The translations under genes were made by a program, and so were the position numbers. Positions 9,211-17,319 of a stretch of DNA of 64,000 nt are shown in pieces. This DNA is from Paenarthrobacter nitroguajacolicus (GTDB taxonomy: Bacteria > Actinomycetota > Actinomycetes > Actinomycetales > Micrococcaceae): the NCBI RefSeq assembly GCF_007786235.1, contig NZ_VNFK01000011.1:1-64000 (forward strand), written 5' to 3'. Positions within the stretch are counted from its first letter, which is position 1. Each line of letters starts with the position of its first letter. The notes under the pieces were generated by a model. It did not search any database, was not told the origin of the DNA, and was given only the letters and a program-made list of their open reading frames with translations.

Positions 9211-11282
9211 TAGTGAGGCACCACAGGCTTCCCAGAGTTGGTCAGTCTATCTGTTAGGCCGAGCGAGACATTCGCTTGATTAAGGCTGGACTCGGTGCCT
9301 ACGGAAGCGTATCCAAGTTTGCCTTCTGCCTGGAGCCAGCCGTGGTTTTCGGTTGGTAATGCTGACGCTTCGCCGGTTGTTCCGGTTCCGTCTGCTCCAA
9401 GCTGTGTCGCTCCGTACCCGGGTATGGGCACCGTGAACGATGGTCCACCTGGAGGAGCCTGAAACGTCTGGGTGTGGAAGCCCTGAATACGTTGCCTGCT
9501 CGCATTTCCAATTTCGGAGATATTGTCCACGGTGAATTTGGTTTGGTACACGTCGGCGCCCGGGTTCAAATGGAAGTCCTGCACGCCTGCTACACCCTTC
9601 AGTACGCCGATATCAGCATTGAGGTTGACGCTGTCTACGGCCACACCTTCAACGGCCGCGGCCTGGGCCGTCAGCGTTCCGTAAGACAGAGCTGAGATGT
9701 TGTTGCTGGCTGTGTTTCCCAAACTGTTCTGAACGGCCGCGAGAGTGTTGATGTCCTTGCTCAGGAACGACCCGCCTGTCCGGGCATTGCCATCGTCGAA
9801 GACACCAGCCGCCGGGGCCGGTTCGAAAGCTAGCCATCCCACCACTGCCAACCGCGGAGGGTTTCCTGCCGTGGTCGAACTCAGCTCGGCAATGCGGTAT
9901 TGCTCCCCGTATTGGCCATCGGCGGCCCGGACTAGATCCGGCATGCTCGTTGCCACCTTCGTGTCGACTCCCGGGACTTGGTAAGTGGTGACTTTGGCTG
10001 CGTCGAGATCTCCCACACTGATGGCAGCGCCGGGCTGATCCAGATTGAGGCTGATCAGTTGCTTCTCAATTCCACTGCGGCCGGGCTCCATCGCACTCTT
10101 GACTCCTCTGAGGCGGTCGAGGTATCCCGGCGTATTCAGCCATGCGGGTGGAGTCGGGCGAGTTCCCTTGGCTGTCTCGCGCACGTAGACGTCGAATTCT
10201 TTCAGCATCTGCGTCAGTACCAGTTGGTTGGCCTGATTTCTTGCAGTGTAGGAAACCCCTTGAAGATTTCCGATGATCGCCGGGAACGTATTGATGAGGA
10301 GTTGCTGGGTTTCGCCGACGGTAACTTTGCCGGTGCCGGCATCTACTGTGTGGCCGAGGCTGGTCCACCATGCTGCGGTCACGGCAGGGTTGTATTCCTG
10401 GTTCTGCAGGAGTCCCTGGAGTCGTGCTTTGTTTGTAGGTACGGCGAGCCAGGTTGTCAGTTGCGCGGCGTTCAGGCCCACGATGTCGTTCAAGCCGACT
10501 TGGTTTGGTGCTGCGTACTGGATGAAAAGCGCGTTGAGCATGCTGTCGGCTACGGCGCCGGCCCCTGCTGTTTCGAATGCGGTGGCGACCTGCTCTATCC
10601 AATCGGCATCTGCTGCGTTCGCGGAGAGGAGCCGCTCAAAACCAGCAAGAAAAGACTCAGCCTCGATGTTCACCCAGGAGCACGATGCTGTGAATGCGCT
10701 CCAGGCGTTTTTGACGCTGCTGAAGTGTGAGTTCAGGGTGTTCGTGGCGGTCCGGGACACTGACGCGAAGCCGCGCAGTTTGCCTGGGTCAGCTGAGGTG
10801 GTTCCGGTCCCTGGCCCGCCGACGAACCGGGGCCGGTTCCGCGGAGAAAACACCGCTGAAACAGCCGGTGGAGGGACCGGTGTGCTCTCGGGCATCGGGT
10901 CAAGGATCATGGTTGCGACTGTCGCGGATGCTTCCGCGATGTCACCGGAGAGCAATTGCTGTTTGCGGATATTGTCGCGTTGCTGCCAGGCGTCCATGTT
11001 CTTTTGCCGGGCTTTCTCTTGCTGGGCCCTGTGCTTGGCCTCGCCGATGTCCTCGGCCAGAACCGCGAGGACACCTGAGAGCTTGCCGCGATCATCGGAC
11101 CTGATGCCGCAGGCGTCCTCGAACAAGCGCGCGTAGCCGCCCTTGAAGTCCTGCACTGCCTGCTCCACGGCCCCGTACAGGAAGCTGCCTTCGGCCCGAA
11201 GAACCTGCTCAGCCGCGTCAGCAGCGCTGATCAGCGCGTCGGCTGCGCCGTCGTCAAAAGCAATCCCCACGCCTGCCCCCAA
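9210..11282 (-). CDS. DUF1023-like alpha/beta hydrolase-fold protein with helical N-terminal modules
   Basis: 690 residues. Residues 1-115 are helical and WXG100-like in style (ADAAEQVL, then VEQAVQDFKGGYARLF). A Pro-rich joint follows, and a second helical module at about 165-265 (SFLAGFERLLSANAADADW). Both modules resemble parts of the RHS protein at 1-5525 (compare RGHFSEVFAANAATAS and FRQYLRLNEADAAW). From about 340 on it follows the DUF1023 (PF06259) layout: AISVGDLDAAKVTTYQVPGV, then VVGWLAFEP. The nucleophile elbow is A-L-S-Y-G near residue 531 instead of G-H-S-Y-G, so Ser is kept but the first Gly is not. A His in ENHGWL may be the general base. Role is unknown; export by a T7SS-like route is my inference from the modules. 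Confidence 0.75.
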   Translation of the reverse strand: MGAGVGIAFDDGAADALISAADAAEQVLRAEGSFLYGAVEQAVQDFKGGYARLFEDACGIRSDDRGKLSGVLAVLAEDIGEAKHRAQQEKARQKNMDAWQQRDNIRKQQLLSGDIAEASATVATMILDPMPESTPVPPPAVSAVFSPRNRPRFVGGPGTGTTSADPGKLRGFASVSRTATNTLNSHFSSVKNAWSAFTASCSWVNIEAESFLAGFERLLSANAADADWIEQVATAFETAGAGAVADSMLNALFIQYAAPNQVGLNDIVGLNAAQLTTWLAVPTNKARLQGLLQNQEYNPAVTAAWWTSLGHTVDAGTGKVTVGETQQLLINTFPAIIGNLQGVSYTARNQANQLVLTQMLKEFDVYVRETAKGTRPTPPAWLNTPGYLDRLRGVKSAMEPGRSGIEKQLISLNLDQPGAAISVGDLDAAKVTTYQVPGVDTKVATSMPDLVRAADGQYGEQYRIAELSSTTAGNPPRLAVVGWLAFEPAPAAGVFDDGNARTGGSFLSKDINTLAAVQNSLGNTASNNISALSYGTLTAQAAAVEGVAVDSVNLNADIGVLKGVAGVQDFHLNPGADVYQTKFTVDNISEIGNASRQRIQGFHTQTFQAPPGGPSFTVPIPGYGATQLGADGTGTTGEASALPTENHGWLQAEGKLGYASVGTESSLNQANVSLGLTDRLTNSGKPVVPH

Positions 11283-11506
11283 ACCAGAACAATAAATCCA
11301 ACGATTAGCATAACCGCTTTTGCGCGGTTGGGGGGCGACCGAATGTCTTGGTCATGTCTCCTACGATTTTCCGCCCAAGCGCAGACCGCTGGGCCCTTCT
11401 GAGTCGTTTTTCAGAGACGAACCCAACTCTGAAGCCTGATGACGTGAAGGGCCGCAAAATTCTGTTACCGCTGCGTTACTGCTGGACAGGACCCGGGACA
11501 TGAAGA
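11283..11506. other. intergenic region, promoter side of the DUF1023-like gene
   Basis: About 225 bp upstream of the minus-strand DUF1023-like gene and beyond the terminator of tRNA-Ser. It has a small inverted repeat around 11318-11332 (aaccgc and gcggtt). No gene or RNA was recognised. It should hold the promoter of the DUF1023-like/lipoprotein pair. Confidence 0.4.
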
Positions 11507-11549
11507 AAAGGCCCTGCTTCCCTTTGTTTACAAGGGAAGCAGGGCCTTT
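11507..11549 (-). terminator. strong hairpin terminator after tRNA-Ser
   Basis: A perfect 18-bp inverted repeat (left arm 11507-11524, right arm 11532-11549, core GGCCCTGCTTCC) with a 7-nt loop. On the minus strand it lies just 3' of tRNA-Ser and is followed by a U-rich stretch, as in intrinsic terminators. The A/T flanks on both sides make it potentially bidirectional. Confidence 0.85.
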
Positions 11550-11554
11550 CGCAT

Positions 11555-11644
11555 TGGCGGTGACGGTGGGATTTGAACCCACGTTGGCTTTTACACCAAA
11601 CAACATTTCGAGTGTTGCACCTTCGGCCGCTCGGACACGTCACC
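11555..11644 (-). tRNA. tRNA-Ser(CGA)
   Basis: Read on the minus strand it starts GGTGACGTGTCCGAGCGGCC and ends with TTCAAATCC, the pairing CGTCACC, a G discriminator and an encoded CCA. The anticodon arm is CAACA-CTCGAAA-TGTTG, giving anticodon CGA for codon UCG. A long variable arm is present, as in serine tRNAs. The acceptor arms GGTGACG and CGTCACC pair perfectly. Confidence 0.95.
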
Positions 11645-11781
11645 AACTGAAATAGGGTACCGGAGTTGGGGCCTGTTCCCCAAAACGGGCCGGCGCCGGG
11701 CGCCCGAAGCGTGTTGCTGAACGCCCCGTTAACACAGCCAACTTCCGTCCGCGGCGCCCCAACGATAGATTCGTAAGCACC

Positions 11782-12783
11782 ATGACTATTCCGCGCGCGC
11801 AAGAACACCAAGCCCAGGCCTACTGGGTTACCGAGACCGGCAACGGCGAGCTGCGCCGCGAAACCATCGAAGCTCCCGGCCCCGGAGAAGCCCTCGTCAG
11901 GACCCTGTACTCAGGCGTCAGCCGGGGCACGGAGCGAGTGGTCCACGAAGGCCGTGTCCCGGAACGCGTGGCTGACCTGATGCAGGCCCCGCACCAGGAA
12001 GGCGACTTCCCCGGCCCGGTGAAGTACGGGTACCTGAGCGTTGGCACCGTCGAAGAGGGCCCGGAGGAATGGCGGGGAAAGACTGTCTTCAGCCTCCACC
12101 CGCACCAGGACTTTTACATCGTTCCCACCAGCCAGCTCACGGCTATCCCCGCGGACGTCCCGGCCCGCCGCGCCGTACTGACCGGCATCGTCGAAGTCGC
12201 CATCAATGCCCTTTGGGAAGCCGGACCGAGGCTGGGAGACCGGGTCGCCGTCGTCGGTGGTGGCTTGGTGGGTGGCGTCCTGGCGACGCTCCTGCGGAAG
12301 TATCCGCTGGGCCGCCTGCAACTGGTGGATGCGGACCCGGAGAAGCGCAACCTCGCCGAAATGCTCAGCATCGAATTCGCCGAGCCTGAAGACGCGAAAA
12401 GCGACAACGACATCGTCTTCCATTGCTCCGCGTCCAACGACGGACTCAAGCTGAGCCTGCAACTGGCCGGCGACGATTCGGACGTCATCGAGCTCTCTTG
12501 GTTCGCGGACAAGGAAGTCACGCTCCCACTCGGCGAGGACTTCCACGCCCGCCGGCTGAACATCCGCTCCAGCCAGGTGGGCGCCGTTGCCCTTCCAAGA
12601 AGGCACCGTCGAACCAACGCCCAGCGCCTGCAGGAAGCAGCGAACCAGCTCAAAGACCCGCTGTTCGACACTTTCCTGACCAGCGAATGCCAGTTCCAGA
12701 ACCTGCCCACCACGCTCATCACGTTGTTCGAACAGCCCGGCGGCTTCTGCCACGTGGTCGCATACCCAAACTCGGAGGATTAA
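11782..12783 (+). CDS. MDR-superfamily (zinc-free type) dehydrogenase, BchC-like
   Basis: 333 residues. The N-terminal part has the GroES-like fold signature of the medium-chain dehydrogenases with YSGVSRGTERVV near residues 42-53. That form is seen in BchC-like proteins rather than in classical alcohol dehydrogenases with a Cys/His catalytic zinc site; I see no such Cys. A Rossmann motif GGGLVGG lies near residue 158, followed by an acidic strand end (LVDADPEK). It heads an operon with a PTPS-like protein (3-nt gap) and a GT4 (no gap), so it probably oxidises or reduces an intermediate of a pterin-like or sugar-linked product. The substrate is unknown. Confidence 0.75.
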   Translation: MTIPRAQEHQAQAYWVTETGNGELRRETIEAPGPGEALVRTLYSGVSRGTERVVHEGRVPERVADLMQAPHQEGDFPGPVKYGYLSVGTVEEGPEEWRGKTVFSLHPHQDFYIVPTSQLTAIPADVPARRAVLTGIVEVAINALWEAGPRLGDRVAVVGGGLVGGVLATLLRKYPLGRLQLVDADPEKRNLAEMLSIEFAEPEDAKSDNDIVFHCSASNDGLKLSLQLAGDDSDVIELSWFADKEVTLPLGEDFHARRLNIRSSQVGAVALPRRHRRTNAQRLQEAANQLKDPLFDTFLTSECQFQNLPTTLITLFEQPGGFCHVVAYPNSED

Positions 12784-12786
12784 TAC

Positions 12787-13185
12787 ATGTTCAGCCTGAC
12801 CGTCCGACGCCACTTCATGATCGCCCACAGCCTTCCCCGTGAGGCGTTCGGCCCAGCCCAGGGTCTCCACGGGGCCACGTTCGTTGCCGAAGTCAGCTTC
12901 CGTCGGCCGGATCTCAACGACGACGCAATCGTCCTGGACATCGGCGCAGCAGGCGGCATTCTCGAAGAAATCCTTGAAGACCTGAACTACAAGAACCTGG
13001 ACGAACACCCCGCGTTCAAGGGCAAACTTTCCACCACCGAGGCACTCGCAAAGCACATCGCAGACGCCATGGCCACCCGGATCCAGGACACCGAAGACGG
13101 GCCCGCGCTCGCTGGCATCGATGTCGTCCTCCGCGAGAACCCCGACGCCTGGGCCGGCTACTCGCTGGAGCTTCCGGCCAAGTAA
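12787..13185 (+). CDS. 6-pyruvoyl/6-carboxy-tetrahydropterin synthase-like protein with altered active site
   Basis: 132 residues, the normal length of QueD/PTPS proteins; ATG preceded by ggagg. Family landmarks are H14 (FMIAH), LHGAT at 27-31, LDI at 50-52, NLDEHPAF at 70-77, and RENPDAWAGY near the C-terminus. In known QueD/PTPS enzymes zinc is held by three His, two of them in HGH, and a Cys-Asp-His triad does the chemistry. Here HGH is H28-G-A30, the Cys position is A24, and the triad His of LDH is E73. So two zinc ligands and the Asp remain, but Cys and His of the triad are gone. It sits between an MDR dehydrogenase and a GT4 in one operon. The fold is clear, but a normal synthase reaction is unlikely. 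Confidence 0.8.
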   Translation: MFSLTVRRHFMIAHSLPREAFGPAQGLHGATFVAEVSFRRPDLNDDAIVLDIGAAGGILEEILEDLNYKNLDEHPAFKGKLSTTEALAKHIADAMATRIQDTEDGPALAGIDVVLRENPDAWAGYSLELPAK

Positions 13186-14178
13186 GTGCACATCCGCTTC
13201 CTGGTTCCGGGGAACGTCAGGCACGGCTCCGGCGGCAACAAATACAACGCCAAACTCGCCGAGCACCTGACGGCCCTCGGCGCCACCGTTGAGACGGTAA
13301 CCGTCGACGGCGACTGGCCGGTTGGCAGCCCGGCGGACCGGCAGCGGTTCGCGCAAGCGCTCGACGGCGGCACCACCGTGATTGCCGACGGCCTGGTAGC
13401 GAGTGGGGCTCCGGAGGAGATCGCCGGCGCGGTGAAGGCCGGAACCAAGGTCTGGATCCTCTCGCACATGGCATTGGCGGAGCACGGTGACCTTGAGTCG
13501 AAGGCGTTGGCGGCCGCGACCGGGATTATCTGCCCGAGCGTCCACTCCGCCGCTGAATTGCAGGCTAAACACGGCTCCCTGGACATAGCGGTGGCCACCC
13601 CCGGCGCCGAACCAGCAGACCTCAGCGCGGGTTCACAGCCCAAGCACATCGTTGCTGTCGCGGCGTTGCTGCCCAACAAGGACCAAGCACACTTGGTAGA
13701 GGCCCTGAGCCAGATAAAGGACCTGCCCTGGACCGCAGCGCTCATCGGTTCGGAGGAAGCTGACCCGGCGTACGCGGCCGAGGTGAGGGCCGCCGTCGAA
13801 CATCACGCGCTGCAAAACCGCATCCGTGTCACCGGCGAGCTGACCGGCACCTCACTCGAAGAGCAGTGGCACCAAGCCGACCTCAGCGTCCTGCTTTCGC
13901 ACTCCGAGTCCTTTGGGATGGTGGTGACCGAATCGTTGGCACATGGCGTCCCGGTCCTTGTCCGGCAAGGGACAGGTGCAGTGGAGGCGCTGGGCGGTAC
14001 CGGGGCGGGCGCGGTGTGGGATATCCGGGAAGCTCTCGCGGACACCCTCCGGAGCTGGCTGACGGACGTCGAAATCCAAGGGTCCTGGCATGAAAACGCC
14101 ATCCGGGCCCGCGACAACCTTTCGGGCTGGGACAACACTGCTGCGATTGTTTTGAAAGCCGTGACAGCTTCGCCCTAA
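13186..14178 (+). CDS. GT4-type glycosyltransferase
   Basis: 330 residues from a GTG placed directly after the TAA of the PTPS-like gene, so translation is probably coupled. The N-terminal half has the short GGNKYNAKLAEHL donor/acceptor domain entry. The C-terminal half has AALLPNKDQAHLVEAL near 161-176 and the GT4 E-x7-E type region ESFGMVVTESLAHGVPVLV around 243-261, which binds the nucleotide sugar. There are no membrane segments. As the third gene of the operon it may glycosylate the product of the first two; the acceptor is unknown. Confidence 0.8.
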   Translation: MHIRFLVPGNVRHGSGGNKYNAKLAEHLTALGATVETVTVDGDWPVGSPADRQRFAQALDGGTTVIADGLVASGAPEEIAGAVKAGTKVWILSHMALAEHGDLESKALAAATGIICPSVHSAAELQAKHGSLDIAVATPGAEPADLSAGSQPKHIVAVAALLPNKDQAHLVEALSQIKDLPWTAALIGSEEADPAYAAEVRAAVEHHALQNRIRVTGELTGTSLEEQWHQADLSVLLSHSESFGMVVTESLAHGVPVLVRQGTGAVEALGGTGAGAVWDIREALADTLRSWLTDVEIQGSWHENAIRARDNLSGWDNTAAIVLKAVTASP

Positions 14179-14200
14179 TAACCGGGTGCAGAATGGGGCC

Positions 14201-15415
14201 ATGACCAGCATCGCGCCTGCCGCAGACACCCTGACCCCTGAACGGCTCCGGGCCTGGGCCTGGCACAAGCAGGGCCTGGACGGTTCGCTCCAAGGCAAAA
14301 CCTCAGAGGAAGTCTTGGACCACGCCGGTTGGGCCCGATCCGTAGGCGGCGCCAACCCGTACCTGACGCTGTTCGCCAGGGCAGGAACCAGTCGCGAACA
14401 AGCTGACAAGGACGTCAGGGCGCTCAGAATCCACGAACTCCCGACTGCCCGAGGTTGCACCTACGTCCTGGGCCAGGCCGACTACGCATGGGCCCTCCAG
14501 ATCGGTCGCGACGCAGCGATTGCCCCTTTCAAAGTCTTGGCAAGGCTCGGTGTCGAACGCGGCGAAATCACCCTCCTTGAGGACGAGGTGGAGCACGCCC
14601 TCAAGGAAGCCAGCAGCCCCATGGACCCCAAGCAACTCCGGGACGTGCTGGGCGATTCGGTCCGCAGCCTGGGCGAGGAGGGCAAGAAGAAGGGCGCCTC
14701 CACCACGCTTCCCACGGCGTTGGGTCTCCTTCAGGCGGATGGCCGTATCCGCCGCGTCCCCGTCAACGGCCGCCTCGATCAGCAGCGCTATGCGTACACC
14801 GCTTGGGACCTTCCGCCCAGCGATCTTGACGACGACGGCGCCCGCCGCCTGCTGCTGGAACGGTACTTGCGCTGGACCGGGGGAGCGACGTTCAAGCAGA
14901 CCCAGTGGTTCACTGCCTTTACGGTGGCCCAGAGCAAGGCAGCGCTCGCCTCCATTGGTGCCATGGAGGTGACCACAGCCAGTGGAGATGTGCTCTGGAT
15001 GCTGCCTTCCGACGTCGAGCGTTTGGCGGACTTCGAAGAGCCGGGTGACGAACAAATCCAGCTGTTGGCAGGCACAGACTCATTGGTCCTCCACAGGCGC
15101 AATTCGGGGGACATGTTCGCTGATGGGGACAAGGGAAAGAAGGTCCTGGACACCACGCTGGCACTTCAGGCCGACCTGCCGGACCACCCCATCCTGGATC
15201 GTGGGCGGATCATCGGACTATGGCAATACGATCCCGGTCAGGAACGGATCGCGGCGTGGACTTTTGACGCTCCCACTGCGGCTGTGAGCCAACGGATCGC
15301 CGAGGTGGAGGCCTGGATCCGCGATGAACTCGGCGATTTCCGTTCGTTCAGCCTGGACTCCCCGGCATCACGTCAGGTGCGGATCGACGCGTTGGACGCG
15401 GCGGCAGGGCGGTAG
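14201..15415 (+). CDS. winged-helix DNA-binding protein of the AlkZ-like/DUF1006 type
   Basis: 404 residues from ATG 14201; an in-frame GTG at 14186 is less likely. The protein has the layout of the PF06224 (AlkZ-like, HTH_42) family: an N-terminal LTPERLRAWAWHKQGLDG, a LRIHELPTARGCTYVL element, and a middle winged-helix region around 115-190. A C-terminal part has LLLERYLRWTGGATFKQTQW and GLWQYDPG. Members of this superfamily include DNA glycosylases for bulky or cross-linked lesions, but I cannot assign the catalytic Gln pair with confidence, so the repair role is only a possibility. Confidence 0.75.
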   Translation: MTSIAPAADTLTPERLRAWAWHKQGLDGSLQGKTSEEVLDHAGWARSVGGANPYLTLFARAGTSREQADKDVRALRIHELPTARGCTYVLGQADYAWALQIGRDAAIAPFKVLARLGVERGEITLLEDEVEHALKEASSPMDPKQLRDVLGDSVRSLGEEGKKKGASTTLPTALGLLQADGRIRRVPVNGRLDQQRYAYTAWDLPPSDLDDDGARRLLLERYLRWTGGATFKQTQWFTAFTVAQSKAALASIGAMEVTTASGDVLWMLPSDVERLADFEEPGDEQIQLLAGTDSLVLHRRNSGDMFADGDKGKKVLDTTLALQADLPDHPILDRGRIIGLWQYDPGQERIAAWTFDAPTAAVSQRIAEVEAWIRDELGDFRSFSLDSPASRQVRIDALDAAAGR

Positions 15416-15422
15416 GGCACGA

Positions 15423-15803
15423 TCAGCCCGAACCGTACGGCCGGGTGATCGCCTCCAGGAAATGTCCGTCGGGGTCCGTGAAATAGATGCCGCGGCCGCC
15501 GTCGTTGTGGTTGATCTGTTGCCCGCGGGAACGTGCAGGGTCGGCCCAGTAGGGCACGTGTTCTGCGGTGATCCTGAGGAAGATCTGGTCGAACTCTTCT
15601 TCACTGACCAGGAAGGCGTAGTGCTGCGGTGTGATGTCCCCGTCCGCGCCCAGGAAATCCAGTGTCACGCCGTTCTCGAAGGACACCGTGACGAAGGACC
15701 ACATGGGCTTCGGTGCCGGGAGACCGAAGATCCGGGCAAGGAACTCTGCGGATCGCTGCTTGTCCGTGGCGTAGACGATGGTGTGATTGAACGAAACTGT
15801 CAT
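15423..15803 (-). CDS. VOC (glyoxalase/bleomycin resistance) family protein
   Basis: 126 residues, the size of a single VOC domain. It begins VSFNHTIVYATDKQRSAEFL, carries WSFVTVSFENGVTLDFLG, and ends in GIYFTDPDGHFLEAI. These give the usual metal-ligand positions (an early His, a middle residue and the late Glu). The substrate cannot be told. It is convergent with the winged-helix gene (7-nt gap) and lies downstream of tadA on the same strand. Confidence 0.85.
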   Translation of the reverse strand: MTVSFNHTIVYATDKQRSAEFLARIFGLPAPKPMWSFVTVSFENGVTLDFLGADGDITPQHYAFLVSEEEFDQIFLRITAEHVPYWADPARSRGQQINHNDGGRGIYFTDPDGHFLEAITRPYGSG

Positions 15804-15827
15804 GGCTTGCTCCCGTGAAGGAAGGGA

Positions 15828-16385
15828 TCAGGATGGGCGGTGCTCTACAGCGTGTTCCGCCGGAGCGTGTCCTGCCGGAGCGCGATGTGAGGCGAAGAAG
15901 TCCTTGAGGAGCGCTGAACACTCGTCTTCCCGGACCCCGGCGTAGACCTCTACCCAGTGATTGAGGCGGCGCTCGCGGAGGATATCGAACACGGATCCTG
16001 CTGCTCCTGCTTTCTCGTCCCACGCGCCGAAAACGACGCGGGGAATACGGGCCAGGACAATGGCCCCGGCACACATGGCGCACGGCTCCAGGGTGACCAC
16101 CAGGGTGCAGTCCTCGAGCCGCCAACCGTCGCCGCCTTCGCCCAATTCAAGCGCGTGCCGTTGCAGCGCGGCGGCCGCCTGGCGGATCGCCACCACCTCG
16201 GCATGGGCGGTCGGGTCACCGTGCGCCTCCCGTTCGTTGCGTCCGGAACCCAGCACGACGCCGTCGGGCCCCAGCACCACGGCGCCGATCGGGACGTCGT
16301 CGGTTTTCAACGCCAACCGGGCTTCGTCCAGGGCAAGGCCCATCCAGGCCAGGTGTTCTGCGTGATACGGCTCGGTGGCGCTCAT
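15828..16385 (-). CDS. tadA: tRNA adenosine(34) deaminase TadA
   Basis: 185 residues. The zinc deaminase motifs are HAEVVAIRQ (HAE near residue 51) and LEPCAMCAGAIVLARIPRVV (PCxxC near residue 100), followed by FGAWDEKAGAAGS as in TadA rather than cytidine deaminases. TadA converts A34 of tRNA-Arg(ACG) to inosine, and a tRNA with exactly this anticodon lies at 60627-60700. A C-terminal extension rich in Ala/His is probably disordered. It diverges from upp with only 22 nt between the two starts. Confidence 0.92.
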   Translation of the reverse strand: MSATEPYHAEHLAWMGLALDEARLALKTDDVPIGAVVLGPDGVVLGSGRNEREAHGDPTAHAEVVAIRQAAAALQRHALELGEGGDGWRLEDCTLVVTLEPCAMCAGAIVLARIPRVVFGAWDEKAGAAGSVFDILRERRLNHWVEVYAGVREDECSALLKDFFASHRAPAGHAPAEHAVEHRPS

Positions 16386-16407
16386 GTCTCAATGATAGTT
16401 TTGGGGG

Positions 16408-17043
16408 ATGCGCACACTCGTCGTGGACCACCCGCTGGTCGCTCACAAGCTCACCGTTCTGCGGGACAAGAACACCCCCTCACCGGTCTTCCGGCAACTC
16501 ACTGAAGAACTGGTCACCTTGCTGGCTTATGAAGCCACCCGCGAGGTCAAGGTCCAGCCAGTAGAGATCGAGACCCCCGTCACCAAGACCATCGGCACGG
16601 CTTTCACGAAGCCCACGCCGCTGGTGGTCCCCATCCTGCGCGCAGGGCTGGGCATGCTGGAGGGCATGACCAAGCTGGTTCCCACGGCCGAGGTCGGCTT
16701 CCTGGGCATGGCCCGCGACGAAGAGACGCTGGACATCATCACCTACGCCGAGCGCCTCCCCGAGGACCTCACAGGCAGGCAGATCTTTGTCCTGGATCCC
16801 ATGCTCGCCACCGGCGGCACCCTGCGCGAGGCCATCAAATTCCTCTTCAAGCGCGGCGCCTCCGACGTAACCTGCATCTGCCTCCTCGCAGCCCCCGAAG
16901 GCCTGTCCAAGCTGGAAGAAGAGCTGTCTGACGCCAACGTGAAGATCGTCCTGGCCTCGATCGACGAGAAACTCAACGAAAAGTCCTACATCGTGCCCGG
17001 CCTGGGCGACGCCGGCGACCGCCTCTACGGCGTGGCTGGTTAA
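16408..17043 (+). CDS. upp: uracil phosphoribosyltransferase
   Basis: 211 residues, normal length. Visible family motifs are [12 protein letters not shown] near 73-84, the PRPP-binding [16 protein letters not shown] near 127-142, and the C-terminal uracil-binding [13 protein letters not shown]. The enzyme makes UMP from uracil and PRPP in pyrimidine salvage. It is divergent from tadA with a 22-nt gap, so one or both genes must be led by promoters within the other's 5' end or by a nearly leaderless mRNA. Confidence 0.96.
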   Translation: MRTLVVDHPLVAHKLTVLRDKNTPSPVFRQLTEELVTLLAYEATREVKVQPVEIETPVTKTIGTAFTKPTPLVVPILRAGLGMLEGMTKLVPTAEVGFLGMARDEETLDIITYAERLPEDLTGRQIFVLDPMLATGGTLREAIKFLFKRGASDVTCICLLAAPEGLSKLEEELSDANVKIVLASIDEKLNEKSYIVPGLGDAGDRLYGVAG

Positions 17044-17319
17044 GGCATTCACGGTCCGGTTTCTCATTCTCAAGCCTTGGTGCGCTTATCGCAACTGCGG
17101 TAGGCTCACATGCCGCCTTGCCGGAAGGTTGCTTGCTTGCCGCTTCACGCGGTGCAGTGACGTGAAGTGCCGGCAGTACCCGTCGTCATTCGGATTCCTT
17201 GACTCATGTCTGCTCATAACGGACTAAGTCTTCCCCGTTGTGGTTCCCGTCACGATTCGTGCCCTTGGCTCACTTCCCTAGTGGGCGGACCCTCCGCTCC
17301 GCATTGTGATGGGGGACGA
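17044..17319. other. intergenic region upstream of the secreted protein gene
   Basis: About 275 bp after upp. It has short imperfect inverted repeats (for example gcttgcttgccgc and gcggtgcag near 17130-17160), but I see no clear terminator with a U-tract and no RNA family. An open frame from 17206 in phase with the following gene is probably not used, because the signal peptide starts at 17320. Confidence 0.35.

Noticed and set aside
11555..11644. tRNA-Ser as an attachment site of an integrated element
   Set aside because: No integrase gene and no repeat of the tRNA 3' end was seen within the window.
12787..13185. Assigning the PTPS-like protein to queuosine or biopterin synthesis (queD)
   Set aside because: Key catalytic residues are missing and no queC, queE or folE lies nearby.
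14201..15415. Calling the winged-helix protein a proven DNA glycosylase
   Set aside because: The QTQ near residue 233 is not at the place of the AlkZ catalytic motif, so activity cannot be claimed.
17206..17319. Upstream extension of the secreted protein
   Set aside because: The signal peptide starts at 17320 after a good ribosome site; the extension would hide it.
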